Shown here piece after piece: positions 1-8,840 of a stretch of DNA of 26,242 nt. Origin of the DNA: Bacteroidota bacterium (GTDB taxonomy: Bacteria > Bacteroidota > Bacteroidia > Flavobacteriales > Flavobacteriaceae); contig JAJRSY010000322.1 of assembly GCA_024278565.1 (NCBI GenBank), positions 1 through 26,242 on the forward strand, in the 5' to 3' direction. The first letter of the stretch is position 1, and every line of letters starts with the position of its first letter. Position numbers and translations under genes: made by a program. Under the pieces are notes generated by a model, which did not search any database, was not told where the DNA came from, and saw only the letters and a program-made list of their open reading frames with translations.

Positions 1-65
1 AATAAATAATCGTACTCATTATTTGTGAGATGTATTTTTTTTAACATGACATATTGAAGTTTACG

Positions 66-92
66 CAAATATACAAATTACCTACAAATATA
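66..92 (-). promoter_or_regulatory. Possible promoter boxes reading off the left edge
   Basis: Two copies of TATATTTG, a perfect match to the Bacteroidota -7 box TAnnTTTG, lie on the minus strand at 73-66 and 92-85. A minus-strand ATG at 19-17 opens a frame that leaves the window after six codons (MSTIIY), so this could be the promoter and start of a gene outside the window. No -33 TTTG was found at the usual 19-21 base spacing from the box at 73-66, and the region is very AT-rich, so chance is a real alternative. Confidence 0.25.
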
Positions 93-588
93 ATGTTTCA
101 TTATTATTTTGACATGATACTAGCGTACCTGCCATACCACTGGCATTGTCATTGGCACCAGGAGAATCTGAAGTGAAATTGTTAGGGTCGCTGACGCGTG
201 AATCAATATCGCCGCTCATAATAATATAGCGATTGGGGTGTTTTGTGCCTTTTTGAACGGCCACAACGTTGACCACCCAAACGTCTTTGGTTATACGATC
301 GTTATCGCCTTTTTTTATCAGGTTCTTTTGGTAGAAAACATTAAGACAACTATTACAGGAAGCAGCGGTTTTTTCGAATTCGCTTTTGATCCATCTTCGT
401 GCCGCACCTATTCCACGGGTTTTGGAAATGGTATCGCTCAAGGTATGGCGCGTACCAAAATTGGCCAAGGTGGTGATGTCTTTTTGAATGCGTTCAGCCG
501 ATACGCTTTCTATAATGTCGTACAAACGGGGGTCGGTTTGGGCATTGACCATGAAATTAACCAGTAACAGGGCAAGGGTTTTTATCAT
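82..588 (-). pseudogene. Truncated secreted M28-type zinc peptidase
   Basis: The 168-codon frame begins with a signal peptide (MIKTLALLLVNFMVNA, then QTDPRL). It continues into an M28-family aminopeptidase-like domain: the segment SGDIDSRV, then SDSPGANDNASGMAG, corresponds to the first metal-binding region of the family. Complete members run several hundred residues and carry further metal ligands after this point. Here recognisable sequence ends at GMAGT, followed by about 13 unrelated residues and a stop. The break lies near base 113-130, and sequence beyond it is unrelated AT-rich DNA. I therefore read this as an N-terminal remnant cut by an insertion or rearrangement, unlikely to be active. 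It lies 121 bases downstream of otsAB on the same strand. SGDIDSR instead of the more common SGHxDSR may be a subfamily variant. Confidence 0.7.
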
Positions 589-709
589 GGTCTAAATTAG
601 TTTGTTCTGATTTGAAAATAGATGGCAACATTTCTTTTTTGACTGGTAAAGGCGGTGACTGTTGCTTTTTATAAATTGTAACATAAACGGTACGGATGTT
701 ATAAAAAAC

Positions 710-2917
710 TCAATCTGTAAATCGCTTCAAAAGCGCCCTCACTTTTTGGGTGTTCTCCACATAATATTTTGCGGCGGTTTTTTGTCTGCCCACTTTTACG
801 GTCACGCTACTTTTAGGAAGCTCTTGAAACATAAATTCATCGGTCCAGTCATCGCCAATGGCAAAAACAAAATCGTAATCATACTCACCCAAAACACGAA
901 CGGTCGCACGGCCTTTGTTCACATTACTGCTTTTGATTTCCATGACCTTGTTACCGTTGAGCACACTAAGGTCGTCATTGGCGATCAAACTGGTCAGTAC
1001 GGTGTTCAGTTCAGTGGCCCTAAGGTTGCCGAAATCGGGATCCGTTTTTCGGTAATGCCAAGCTAGGGAATAGTTTTTTTCTTCGATAAAACTACCTGGG
1101 GTACGGTCGACAAAAGATTCGAGTACCGGTCTGATTTTCTCCATCCAGTTGTTTTTTACATTTTCGAGCATTCTGAAATTTTCGCCGTTTTGCGAGATCC
1201 ATACCCCATGCTCAACGATCATATTGTATTTTTTTGGCAAAAACCATTTGATGAACGTATCCTTGTCCCTCCCACTGACCAAATACAGTTCTGTGTTTTT
1301 TTGGGCACTGATATCGTCCAAAAGGTGGTAAAGTTCTTTGTCGGGCCCGGCTTTTTGGGGATCTGCATGAAAGTCGGCAAGCGTACCATCATAATCGAGG
1401 AACAATATTCTTTTTTTTGCTTTGTAGTAGTCCGATAGAATAGAAACCAACCGGTGCTCGGTCAATTGTTTGGATATATTTTCTGCATCACGGTCTTTTT
1501 GGGCATTCAGCGAATTCATAAAGCTGTTCGCCCATTTTTCAACATTATAGCGTTGCAACCGCCGCTGCAGGTGCGAATTTCGCTCTTGTTGTTCTTCGAT
1601 CGGCATGTTGATCGCCTGGAAAAGAGCATCTGCTATCTGCTCAAAATTATTAGGGTTGATCAAAAGCGATTCGTTCATTTCATTGGCCGACCCCGCCATT
1701 TCACTTAAAATAAGCACTCCCGTTTTGTCGATTCGCGAGGCAATGTACTCCTTGGCCACTAGGTTCATACCATCCCTTATGGGCATAAGCCAGGCGATAT
1801 CGCACGAGGTGTACAGATCGATCAGGTTTTCAAAGGGCATGGACCTGTAAAAATACCAAATAGGGGTCCAGCTTACCGTTGAAAGTTCACCGTTAATGCG
1901 CCCCACCAATTCATCGATCTCTTTTTTCAGCAATTGGTACTGGGGTACGTTCGACCGTGAGGGAACCGCCAAAATAATCAAACGTACTTTTTCTTTGTAT
2001 TGAGGATATTTATTTAAAAAATATTCAAAGGCATTCAGGCGTTTGGCTATGCCTTTTGAATAATCCAACCGGTCGATGGATAAAATGAACCGGGCTTCAG
2101 GATCTGACTCTTTATGCTTGTTGAGCCTTTGTAACAGTTCAGATTGCTGTTCGACCTTATTCTCTTTGTTTTTCTTGGCTGCCCCATTGAATTTTTTATA
2201 ATCAATACCCATGGGAAAGGAATCTACCTTTACCACCCTGTCGTTGATATAAATATCATTGAAACTCACTTCAAGGCCCAGTAACCTTCTGACCGAACTG
2301 AGAAAATGGCGTTCGTAGTCGTAGATGTGAAAACCTATCAGATCGGCACCCAACAGACCCAACAAAACCTCTTCACGCCAGGGTAGGGTCCTAAAAATCT
2401 CAAAAGAGGGGAAGGGAATGTGCAGAAAGAAACCAATCGACAAATCGGGTTTTTTCTCTTTCACCATTTGGGGTACCAACATTAATTGGTAATCATGTAT
2501 CCAGATGGTATCATCGTCATCCGCCTCTTTTAATATGGCATCCGCAAACTTTTGGTTTACCGCTTTGTAGGTGTTCCAACTGTTTAGTTCAAATTCAGCA
2601 TATTCCAAAAAATAATGGAACAAAGGCCAGATGGTTCGGTTGCTAAAACCATAATAAAACCCATCTACCTCTTCTGCCGTGAGTCCTACTTTAGAAGATC
2701 CGTGCTCTGCTAGGGCCTGGTCTATTTTTGGGGCAAGCTCGTCAGGGATGTCCTCATCGGTCAATCCGCTCCAACCGATCCAAAGGCTATCACCGCCTGA
2801 ATGAACCGATTTCATGCCCGTTGCCAAACCACCGACACTGGGTATAGCGGTTATCGTTCCATTGCTGATCTGCAATTGAACAGGTAACCTGTTTGAGATT
2901 ATGATAGTTTTTCCCAT
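710..2917 (-). CDS. otsAB: Trehalose-6-phosphate synthase/phosphatase fusion (OtsA-OtsB)
   Basis: Makes trehalose 6-phosphate from a nucleotide-glucose and glucose 6-phosphate, then removes the phosphate to give trehalose, a cytosolic compatible solute. From the chosen start the protein has 735 residues. The GT20 synthase half shows NRLPV, GGLATGM, WIGWSG, WIHDYQLMLVP, the HIPFPS segment, RLDYSKGI and DGMNLVAKEY. The HAD phosphatase half shows LFLDYDGTLADF (nucleophile near Asp508), VSGRDKDTF and GDDWTDEF. I chose ATG 2917, giving MGKTIIISNRLPV. A longer frame to 2986 adds 23 residues atypical of the family, and the gene would then sit closer to its divergent neighbour. It is divergent from the GH15 gene with about 100 bases between them. 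A weak hairpin at 679-701, arms TAACAT/ATGTTA, lies just past the stop. Confidence 0.93.
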   Translation of the reverse strand: MGKTIIISNRLPVQLQISNGTITAIPSVGGLATGMKSVHSGGDSLWIGWSGLTDEDIPDELAPKIDQALAEHGSSKVGLTAEEVDGFYYGFSNRTIWPLFHYFLEYAEFELNSWNTYKAVNQKFADAILKEADDDDTIWIHDYQLMLVPQMVKEKKPDLSIGFFLHIPFPSFEIFRTLPWREEVLLGLLGADLIGFHIYDYERHFLSSVRRLLGLEVSFNDIYINDRVVKVDSFPMGIDYKKFNGAAKKNKENKVEQQSELLQRLNKHKESDPEARFILSIDRLDYSKGIAKRLNAFEYFLNKYPQYKEKVRLIILAVPSRSNVPQYQLLKKEIDELVGRINGELSTVSWTPIWYFYRSMPFENLIDLYTSCDIAWLMPIRDGMNLVAKEYIASRIDKTGVLILSEMAGSANEMNESLLINPNNFEQIADALFQAINMPIEEQQERNSHLQRRLQRYNVEKWANSFMNSLNAQKDRDAENISKQLTEHRLVSILSDYYKAKKRILFLDYDGTLADFHADPQKAGPDKELYHLLDDISAQKNTELYLVSGRDKDTFIKWFLPKKYNMIVEHGVWISQNGENFRMLENVKNNWMEKIRPVLESFVDRTPGSFIEEKNYSLAWHYRKTDPDFGNLRATELNTVLTSLIANDDLSVLNGNKVMEIKSSNVNKGRATVRVLGEYDYDFVFAIGDDWTDEFMFQELPKSSVTVKVGRQKTAAKYYVENTQKVRALLKRFTD

Positions 2918-3019
2918 AAAATGAAGGTATTTGACCAGTTTTGGTTTTATTTTTCTAAATTTCGGCAAAAACAGGGATAAAAACAATTAACACAAGAGTT
3001 TTAGAAGAGAATTTAGTTT

Positions 3020-4822
3020 ATGGATAATTTGGACTATGGTATTATTGGGAATTGTAGGAGTGCGGCATTGATTTCAAAAACGGGCTCGTTGGACTGGTGC
3101 TGTTTGCCGGAATTTGATTCCTCATCGATTTTCGCAAAACTGTTGGATACTAAGATAGGGGGTAGTTTTGAGATTTTGGTAGATGGTGGGTATACGATCA
3201 AACAGCGCTACAAGAAGTATACAGCGGTTTTGATCACGCATTTTACCGATGGTGAAAATGCATTTGAAATCCGTGATTTTATGCCGCGCTACCATAAAGT
3301 TGAAGGGGGCTATAATTCACCTCCCGAAGTGGTTCGCTACCTAAAACATATTTCGGGAAAACCAAAGTTCAAGGTCTTGTACGATCCGAAGTTGGAGTAT
3401 GCTGTGGGGAAAACCGAAACACATGTCAAGAAAAATTTTGTGGTCAGCTTGACCCATGGCGAGAAGTTCGACACCTTCTTTTTATATACTTCCTTTAACA
3501 AGAAAGCGGTAGTGGAAGGCCGTGAACTAGAGTTGGCAAAAGACGGTTATTTTTTATTGGGATACAACGAAAAGTTATTTCGGCCCACTACCCGAAAAAT
3601 GTACACCGAGTTGGAGCGAACCAAGGTGTACTGGTTGAATTGGAGTGCCAAAACCCCCAATTATAAGGTGTACAACGCCCAAATTAGCCGTAGTGCCATT
3701 ACCTTGAAACTGTTGAGCTATGATAAAACCGGGGCTGTTCTGGCAGCACCCACCACCTCATTGCCCGAAACCATTGGCGAGGTACGAAATTGGGATTATA
3801 GGTTTTGTTGGATCCGTGATGCTTCAATGGTCGTTAAGGTACTGGGTGAGCTGGGGCACAAGAACGTGGCCAGCAGGTATATGCAGTTTATAGTTGATCT
3901 TATGCCCGATAAAGATGAGAAGCTGCAGATCATGTACGGTGTCAATAAAGAAAAGACGTTGACCGAGAAGACCTTGACCCATTTGAGCGGTTATAAAGGC
4001 TCAAAACCCGTGCGTATTGGTAATGCGGCCTATAAACAAAAACAAAATGACATTTACGGAATTTTGATGGATGTTATCTGTCAACAATTGGTAAAGCACA
4101 GCAATGACATTGAAAACGGGGAAGAGCTATGGGGAATCACGAAAGGTGTTGTATGGATCGTGGCCAAGCATTGGAAAGAGGCAGATAAGGGCATCTGGGA
4201 ATTTAGGGGGGAAGATCAACATTTTACATTTTCAAAAGTACTGTGCTGGGTGGCAATCGATAGAGCCCTAAAAGTAGCCCGTATATTGCATAAAACAAGA
4301 AAATTGGAAAAATGGACACTGCTGGCCCAAGAGATCGAACAAGATATCCATCAGCATGCATGGAATTCGAAAGTAGGTGCATTTACCCAATCGTATGGTT
4401 CTGAATTTTTGGATGCTTCGGTGCTCTTGATGGAAACTTACGGATTCATCGATGCCAAAGCCCCCAGATTCGTACAGACCGTAAAGGCTATCGACAAGGA
4501 ACTGAACAACGACGGACTATTGTACAGGTACAAGAACGAAGATGATTTTGGCCTGCCATCGTCCTCATTTACCATCTGTACATTTTGGTTTATAAACAGC
4601 CTGTATAAAATAGGTGAAGTGAAAAAATCAAAACAGTATTTTGATAAATTATTGGGTTATAGTAACCATTTAGGTCTTTTTAGTGAAGATATTGATTTTA
4701 AGACTAAAAGACTATTGGGAAATTTTCCTCAGGCCTATTCGCATCTGGCCTTGATAGAATGTGCCATTAACTTTTCGCAAAAGGAAAGTGAAGAAAAGGT
4801 TTTAGAATCGATTCGGGACTAA
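3020..4822 (+). CDS. GH15 glucoamylase/trehalase-like glycoside hydrolase
   Basis: A 600-residue cytosolic protein with the full GH15 layout. The N-terminal beta-sandwich opens with NLDYGIIGNCRSAALI and GSLDWCCLPEFDSSSIF. The (alpha/alpha)6 barrel carries RNWDYRFCWIRDAS (substrate binding), GIWEFRGEDQHFTFSK with Glu394 in the general-acid position, and LLGNFPQAYSHLALIECA near the end. GH15 enzymes invert alpha-glucosidic bonds in starch oligosaccharides or trehalose. The otsAB neighbour makes trehalose or a related glucoside a reasonable substrate, but this is inference. The region that normally reads G-x-E-G-A-F, with the catalytic general-base Glu, here reads GLPSSSFTICTFWF (residues 511-524), two residues shorter and without Glu. 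A broken second copy of this gene's 3' end lies at 13636-13853. Confidence 0.88.
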   Translation: MDNLDYGIIGNCRSAALISKTGSLDWCCLPEFDSSSIFAKLLDTKIGGSFEILVDGGYTIKQRYKKYTAVLITHFTDGENAFEIRDFMPRYHKVEGGYNSPPEVVRYLKHISGKPKFKVLYDPKLEYAVGKTETHVKKNFVVSLTHGEKFDTFFLYTSFNKKAVVEGRELELAKDGYFLLGYNEKLFRPTTRKMYTELERTKVYWLNWSAKTPNYKVYNAQISRSAITLKLLSYDKTGAVLAAPTTSLPETIGEVRNWDYRFCWIRDASMVVKVLGELGHKNVASRYMQFIVDLMPDKDEKLQIMYGVNKEKTLTEKTLTHLSGYKGSKPVRIGNAAYKQKQNDIYGILMDVICQQLVKHSNDIENGEELWGITKGVVWIVAKHWKEADKGIWEFRGEDQHFTFSKVLCWVAIDRALKVARILHKTRKLEKWTLLAQEIEQDIHQHAWNSKVGAFTQSYGSEFLDASVLLMETYGFIDAKAPRFVQTVKAIDKELNNDGLLYRYKNEDDFGLPSSSFTICTFWFINSLYKIGEVKKSKQYFDKLLGYSNHLGLFSEDIDFKTKRLLGNFPQAYSHLALIECAINFSQKESEEKVLESIRD

Positions 4823-4873
4823 TCTTTATAATTCTTCTATCTTGGTTCACTAAAAGAAAACATAATGTTTAGG

Positions 4874-5090
4874 CTATTTTGATTTTAGAATGAAGGTGTT
4901 TGACATTTCAACTGCTAACTTCTTTATTTTTTTCAATAATTGTTTTAAATGTTCTTTGGTGGTAAACGGATTCATTATGGTGACCCTAAGAAACTGTTTT
5001 CCTCTCAGTTTTGTCTGAACAATATAGAATTCACCATCTTCAAGTAGTTTTTGGCGAATTTGAGCATTGATACTACTTAGTGTATTTAGG
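4874..5090 (-). pseudogene. 3' fragment of a second PLP-decarboxylase copy
   Basis: Read on the minus strand, this stretch encodes the last about 70 residues of a group II decarboxylase: SSINAQIRQKLLEDGEFYIV, then QTKLRGKQFLRVTIMNPFTT and a lysine-rich tail ending in TAG at 4876-4874. It matches the C-terminus of the intact decarboxylase at 13901-15334 (GEFYIVQTKLRGRYYLRTTV and MNPFTTVEHLMQLL) in order, with many substitutions and a more AT-rich base composition. Upstream the homology stops abruptly in unrelated sequence, so no complete gene is present. It follows the intact GH15 gene just as the intact decarboxylase follows the GH15 fragment at the other end of the island. Confidence 0.85.
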
Positions 5091-5274
5091 TAAAGCCATA
5101 TATTTTTCTTCTTCAGACCAACTCAAAACAGCTTCTTCAATGTATTCGTCAGATACTTTAAGTATTGTTTGAGTTCTGACACTTTTAACTAGTTCTTTTC
5201 AACCTGCTTTCATTTGAATATAACCACAAATCCCTGAAACCGAACTTTCAAAACAGTGAAGAGCTTCAGACATT
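5091..5274 (-). other. Unrecognised broken reading frame after fructokinase
   Basis: An ATG at 5274 begins five bases after the PfkB stop and reads MSEALHCFESSVSGICGYIQ, then MKAG and TGA. The same frame continues as KELVKSVRTQTILKVSDEYI, EEAVLSWSEEEKYMALPKYT, K and then TAG. It could be the remnant of a fourth gene of the operon with one in-frame stop, or the other side of the recombination scar. I do not recognise the family. The stretch from the GH15 stop (4823) to the PfkB stop (5279) otherwise holds only the decarboxylase fragment. Confidence 0.3.
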
Positions 5275-5278
5275 ATTT

Positions 5279-6217
5279 CTATTTGGTCATTATCTTGTAT
5301 GCTATGCTATCAATATTGTCAGAAAGGCGACCTACATTTTGAAGTTTTAAAGCAGCTAGTTTTAGTGCGGTTTCTAAGCATTTTTGGAATGAAAATTTGT
5401 TAAGATAAGCAAATAAAAAACCTGCCCAAAATGCATCACCTGCCCCGGTAACATCAATTACTTTATCGATTTTCACAGCTGGTAATGAAATGTTTTTTTT
5501 ATTTTTTTGAGATAACTTTACCCCTTTGCTGCCTAAAGTGAGGCAAATTATGTCTACATTTTGTTCATGGAAAAATTCAAATACCTGTTGAGAAGTGAAA
5601 TTTTCACCAAAAAGCCTATAAACATCATCCATACTAATTTTTACTAACGGATTAAATTGACAAAAATGTTTAATAATTTCTATGGCTTTTGCTCTATTTG
5701 GCCATATTTGGTTCGAATAGTTTATATCAATACTTAATTTACAATTATAATCAATAGCTTTTTGTGCTTTTGAAAGAATGGTTTTTTGTGCAGGGTTTTT
5801 ACTTAAAGCAAAGCAGGAAGTATGAAAAATTTTTGATCTTTTTAAAAGAATATTAGGAATCTGATTTTCCCTGATTTGGTAGTCAGCTCCTCTATAAGCA
5901 ATGAATTCAGGAGTTTTTGAAGATCTGGAAATAATGATATTACTGGTTGGTATATTTTTTAATTTATTAATATGCTGTGTATCAATTTTAGCTGTATTTA
6001 GTCTATCGATTAAATAATTTCCGAAACCATCATTGCCAACGGTTGCAACCAATATTGTTTTAAGCCCTAATTGAACCATATTCATTGCCACATTAGATGG
6101 AGAGCCTCCTAAGTGTCTTTGGTAGTTACTGGTTTGATTGATATTATTATTTAATTGATTTCCAATAAAGTCAATTAACACTTCACCAACACATACTATG
6201 TCTATATCTTTTTTCAA
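5279..6217 (-). CDS. PfkB-family sugar kinase, probable fructokinase
   Basis: A 312-residue ribokinase-like enzyme expected to phosphorylate fructose with ATP in the cytoplasm. The first PfkB signature is GGSPSNVAMNMVQLG and the second is DVTGAGDAFWAGFL, with the catalytic base at Asp261. The N-terminal VCVGEVLIDF and the GGSPSNVA form fit fructokinases better than ribokinases or phosphofructokinases. The start is TTG at 6217, two bases after the stop of the preceding gene, and no earlier or nearby ATG fits, so translation is probably coupled to the invertase gene. It is the last complete gene of the sucrose operon, very AT-rich with many AAA/ATT codons. Fructose as substrate is inferred from family plus invertase context. 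Confidence 0.85.
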   Translation of the reverse strand: MKKDIDIVCVGEVLIDFIGNQLNNNINQTSNYQRHLGGSPSNVAMNMVQLGLKTILVATVGNDGFGNYLIDRLNTAKIDTQHINKLKNIPTSNIIISRSSKTPEFIAYRGADYQIRENQIPNILLKRSKIFHTSCFALSKNPAQKTILSKAQKAIDYNCKLSIDINYSNQIWPNRAKAIEIIKHFCQFNPLVKISMDDVYRLFGENFTSQQVFEFFHEQNVDIICLTLGSKGVKLSQKNKKNISLPAVKIDKVIDVTGAGDAFWAGFLFAYLNKFSFQKCLETALKLAALKLQNVGRLSDNIDSIAYKIMTK

Positions 6218-6219
6218 AT

Positions 6220-7395
6220 TTAATTTAATAATTTTTTCCCTTTAAGGTATTGAGTTAATAATATTTCTCCTGCAGCGCTCCAAGCACAAAATTTCACGCC
6301 ATTTGGTTTGCCAGTTTCTGAATTGAAATTTTCAAAAAACGAAAAATTTTCTTCGCTGTTCAAAACCTTGATGTGTTCTAGAACTTCTATAGATATTGTT
6401 TTATCAGTATTATGTACCCCTATACCATAAAAAGCATTTACTATTTGCCATGTTCCTCCATTATGGAATTCGTATGGATAATTTCTAAATTCGTATTTAC
6501 AGTTATTTATTAGTAATTCCCAATCAGAATTGTCTTTTTCTATAGGCTTCCAAAAGGCAGGCAATAATTTTAAAGATAAACTTTGCCTCAATTGTTCGGA
6601 ATAATTTACTGCTCTTTTCCCAAAATAAGAATCACCTATTTCTAAAAATAATGCCAATGAATTTGCAAATCCATCAAACATAGTTTGATACCCTGACGGG
6701 TTAATTGAAGCAACCCAATAATCATGGTCTTTTAAATTTTTAAATGCTTTTGGATGGTATGGCCGTGTATTTTTATCAGATTTTCTATAATTATTGTTTA
6801 TTTTATCGGTTATAGTATTTATTTTATCGGTTATTTTTTTTGACGTATTAAAATGAACATAAGAGCGTAATGCCCAAAGTCGTAATAATTGATCGTAAAG
6901 AATATGTCCTTCAGTGATATATTCGTCAGCCCAATTACCTGATCTTGGGACATATATTAGATCATTTCTGTTAAATTCCCATGCTTCTAGTAATAGCAGC
7001 CCTTTTTCTATATTCGGTTTTAATTCAGTTAATAAACTTTTGTCTTTTGTTATAAAAGTATAATTACACACACCTATAATAAACCAAGAGATAGTGTCAA
7101 CTCTTCCAGCCAATCCGCCAAAACTTACTTGGGTATTATTTTCATTAAAAAATATATTAGACGGAATGTTTCCTAGTTCATGTTGATTTTTTGCGAGTGT
7201 AAGTAAGGTGTTTTTAAAAGTATTTATTAATGCTTCATCACCATCTAATAAAGCTGCCAGACCACAAATAACCCCATCTCTTGCCCACACTCTGTTATAA
7301 TTGGCAATGTCGTTTGCACTTGCTAAAAAACCTTGATCTGTACTTGCTTTTAATAGGAGTTCTTTTGCCTTTATGTAATTTGTAGTGCTAACCAT
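6220..7395 (-). CDS. GH100-like invertase ((alpha/alpha)6 barrel)
   Basis: A 391-residue protein without signal peptide, so cytosolic. Early in the chain YNRVWARDGVICGLAALL resembles the Y-N-x-V-x-x-RD segment of alkaline/neutral invertases (GH100) and of related debranching-type barrels. PRSGNWADEYI (Asp157 is the likely acid) and YEFHNGGTWQIVNAFYGIG match their active-site regions. With a SUC-type permease upstream and a fructokinase downstream, cleavage of imported sucrose to glucose and fructose is the simplest role. Six bases, including none of a recognisable ribosome site, separate the permease stop from this ATG. A related alternative is an amylo-1,6-glucosidase-like enzyme acting on another small glucoside. 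The family call rests on motifs only. Confidence 0.75.
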   Translation of the reverse strand: MVSTTNYIKAKELLLKASTDQGFLASANDIANYNRVWARDGVICGLAALLDGDEALINTFKNTLLTLAKNQHELGNIPSNIFFNENNTQVSFGGLAGRVDTISWFIIGVCNYTFITKDKSLLTELKPNIEKGLLLLEAWEFNRNDLIYVPRSGNWADEYITEGHILYDQLLRLWALRSYVHFNTSKKITDKINTITDKINNNYRKSDKNTRPYHPKAFKNLKDHDYWVASINPSGYQTMFDGFANSLALFLEIGDSYFGKRAVNYSEQLRQSLSLKLLPAFWKPIEKDNSDWELLINNCKYEFRNYPYEFHNGGTWQIVNAFYGIGVHNTDKTISIEVLEHIKVLNSEENFSFFENFNSETGKPNGVKFCAWSAAGEILLTQYLKGKKLLN

Positions 7396-7400
7396 TAATT

Positions 7401-8780
7401 TTAAATTGAACTTTTTTGTTTGGAGGTAATAAATAAGGTGAAAATGCCTGCAAGTATCAAGAATACACCTGCTAGTCGAAGTACATTTACTGGATTTTCT
7501 CCAAGTAGATCATATACAAAATATTGCATTGAAAAAATTTGTATGATCATTGGTATTACAATAAACATATTAAAAATACCCATATATACACCTGTTTTTT
7601 CTTTGGGGATAGACCCTGCTAAAAGTTGATATGGCATTGCCAGCATTGAAGCCCAAGCGATACCTAAACCAAAGGAGAAAAGGTAAATTGAAGATATTAC
7701 GACATCTCCATTAGAAAAAGGATTGGGGAAGCTGAATAAAATATCTGTATTATTTAAAAACGGAATTGACAACAATCCAATTCCTCCTAATAGTAAGGAG
7801 ACAAAATGAACCCCTTTAGCTCCAATTTTTCTTGCTAATGGAATCAATGCAAACGCAACCATAAAACATACAATATTATACGTTCCGTTTACTTGTCCTG
7901 TTAAAATTTGTGCTTTGGTATATCCTTCTGAATTTGGATCTAAAGTGCCAAACAAAGATATCGATAATGTTGAAGTTAAATATTGCCAATAACAGAACAT
8001 GGCATACCATGTAAAAAATTTGACAGGTATTAATTGTCTCATAGTGAGCGGCATTGTTTTGATTGCTGCAATAATATCATTTAATGTTCTTGAATAAATA
8101 TTCCCTTTTGTTTTTTCTTCTTTTAATTTTTTAAGTTCTTCTTCTGTAGGTGGATATTCTTTAGTAGTTAATACGGAGTAAAGTATGGTTCCTATTGATG
8201 CAAATGCGCCTATAAAAAACGCCCAATAGGTTGCTGCCGGAATACCATTTTCCATTTTATCAGTAAGTGCTAAAAAGCCTAGAGACACTAATATTGCAGG
8301 TGTAAAGTTTGCTATGGTAGTACCTAAACCTGTAAAAAAACTTTGCATTAAAAAACCGACCGAATGCTGTTCTTCAACTAACTTGTCAGAAACGAAAGCT
8401 CTATAGGGTTCCATAGCTATATTATTACCAGCATCTAGAATCCATAATAAACTTGCTGCCATCCATATAGTTTGAGAATGCGGCATAAATATTAAAGCCA
8501 AACTTGCCAAAACGGCACCAATTAAAAAGAAAGGTTTTCTGCGTCCGAATTTTGGAGACCATGTGCCATCACTAATGGCACCAATAATAGGTTGCACTAT
8601 AAGTCCTGTTACAGGGCCAGCTAACCAAAGCATAGGAATTTCATGTTCACTTGCACCTAAATACTTATAGATTGCGCTCATGTTGCTTTGTTGCAAACCA
8701 AAACTGAATTGAATTCCGAAAAAACCGAAATTCATATTCCAAATTTGCCAAAAACTTAATCGAGGTTTTTTAAAGGTCAT
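7401..8780 (-). CDS. GPH/SUC-type sugar permease, probable sucrose transporter
   Basis: An inner-membrane MFS-fold transporter with about twelve hydrophobic segments, 459 residues from the chosen start. The diagnostic stretch is WLAGPVTGLIVQPIIGAISD, then GTWSPKFGRRKPFFLIGA. It combines the GP..G..VQP..G..SD and GRRxPF features shared by plant SUC carriers, SLC45 and bacterial sucrose/maltose permeases. A further conserved piece is LDAGNNIAMEPYRAFVSD. These carriers usually move disaccharide with protons. I chose ATG 8780 (MTFKKPRLSFWQIW), where homology starts. The frame extends to a TTG at 8840, adding 20 polar residues. It is followed within five bases by the invertase gene, so the three genes form one transcription unit. 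Sucrose specificity is inferred from context. Confidence 0.85.
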   Translation of the reverse strand: MTFKKPRLSFWQIWNMNFGFFGIQFSFGLQQSNMSAIYKYLGASEHEIPMLWLAGPVTGLIVQPIIGAISDGTWSPKFGRRKPFFLIGAVLASLALIFMPHSQTIWMAASLLWILDAGNNIAMEPYRAFVSDKLVEEQHSVGFLMQSFFTGLGTTIANFTPAILVSLGFLALTDKMENGIPAATYWAFFIGAFASIGTILYSVLTTKEYPPTEEELKKLKEEKTKGNIYSRTLNDIIAAIKTMPLTMRQLIPVKFFTWYAMFCYWQYLTSTLSISLFGTLDPNSEGYTKAQILTGQVNGTYNIVCFMVAFALIPLARKIGAKGVHFVSLLLGGIGLLSIPFLNNTDILFSFPNPFSNGDVVISSIYLFSFGLGIAWASMLAMPYQLLAGSIPKEKTGVYMGIFNMFIVIPMIIQIFSMQYFVYDLLGENPVNVLRLAGVFLILAGIFTLFITSKQKSSI

Positions 8781-8784
8781 TGAT

Positions 8785-8796
8785 GACTGATCAGTC
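8785..8796. promoter_or_regulatory. 12-bp perfect palindrome just before permease start
   Basis: GACTGATCAGTC is perfectly self-complementary and lies five bases upstream of the preferred permease start codon (8780). It could be a regulatory site or an mRNA hairpin near the ribosome-binding region. It does not resemble the AAAACGTTTT core of the operators upstream of the receptor gene, and a 12-base palindrome can occur by chance. If translation starts at the TTG at 8840 it would lie inside the coding region. Confidence 0.2.
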
Positions 8797-8840
8797 TGCT
8801 TAAATTGGGTTTTATAATTTTTTAAATCACTGTTTATCAA

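Noticed and set aside
662..1066. Plus-strand frame of 134 codons
   Set aside because: It lies wholly antisense to the well-supported trehalose phosphatase domain.
2918..2986. Longer OtsAB start adding 23 residues
   Set aside because: Family members begin close to the I-x-SNRLP motif, and ATG 2917 gives that directly.
8781..8840. Longer permease start at a TTG
   Set aside because: The extra 20 residues are polar and precede the point where family homology begins. ATG 8780 is preferred, though the longer form is not excluded.
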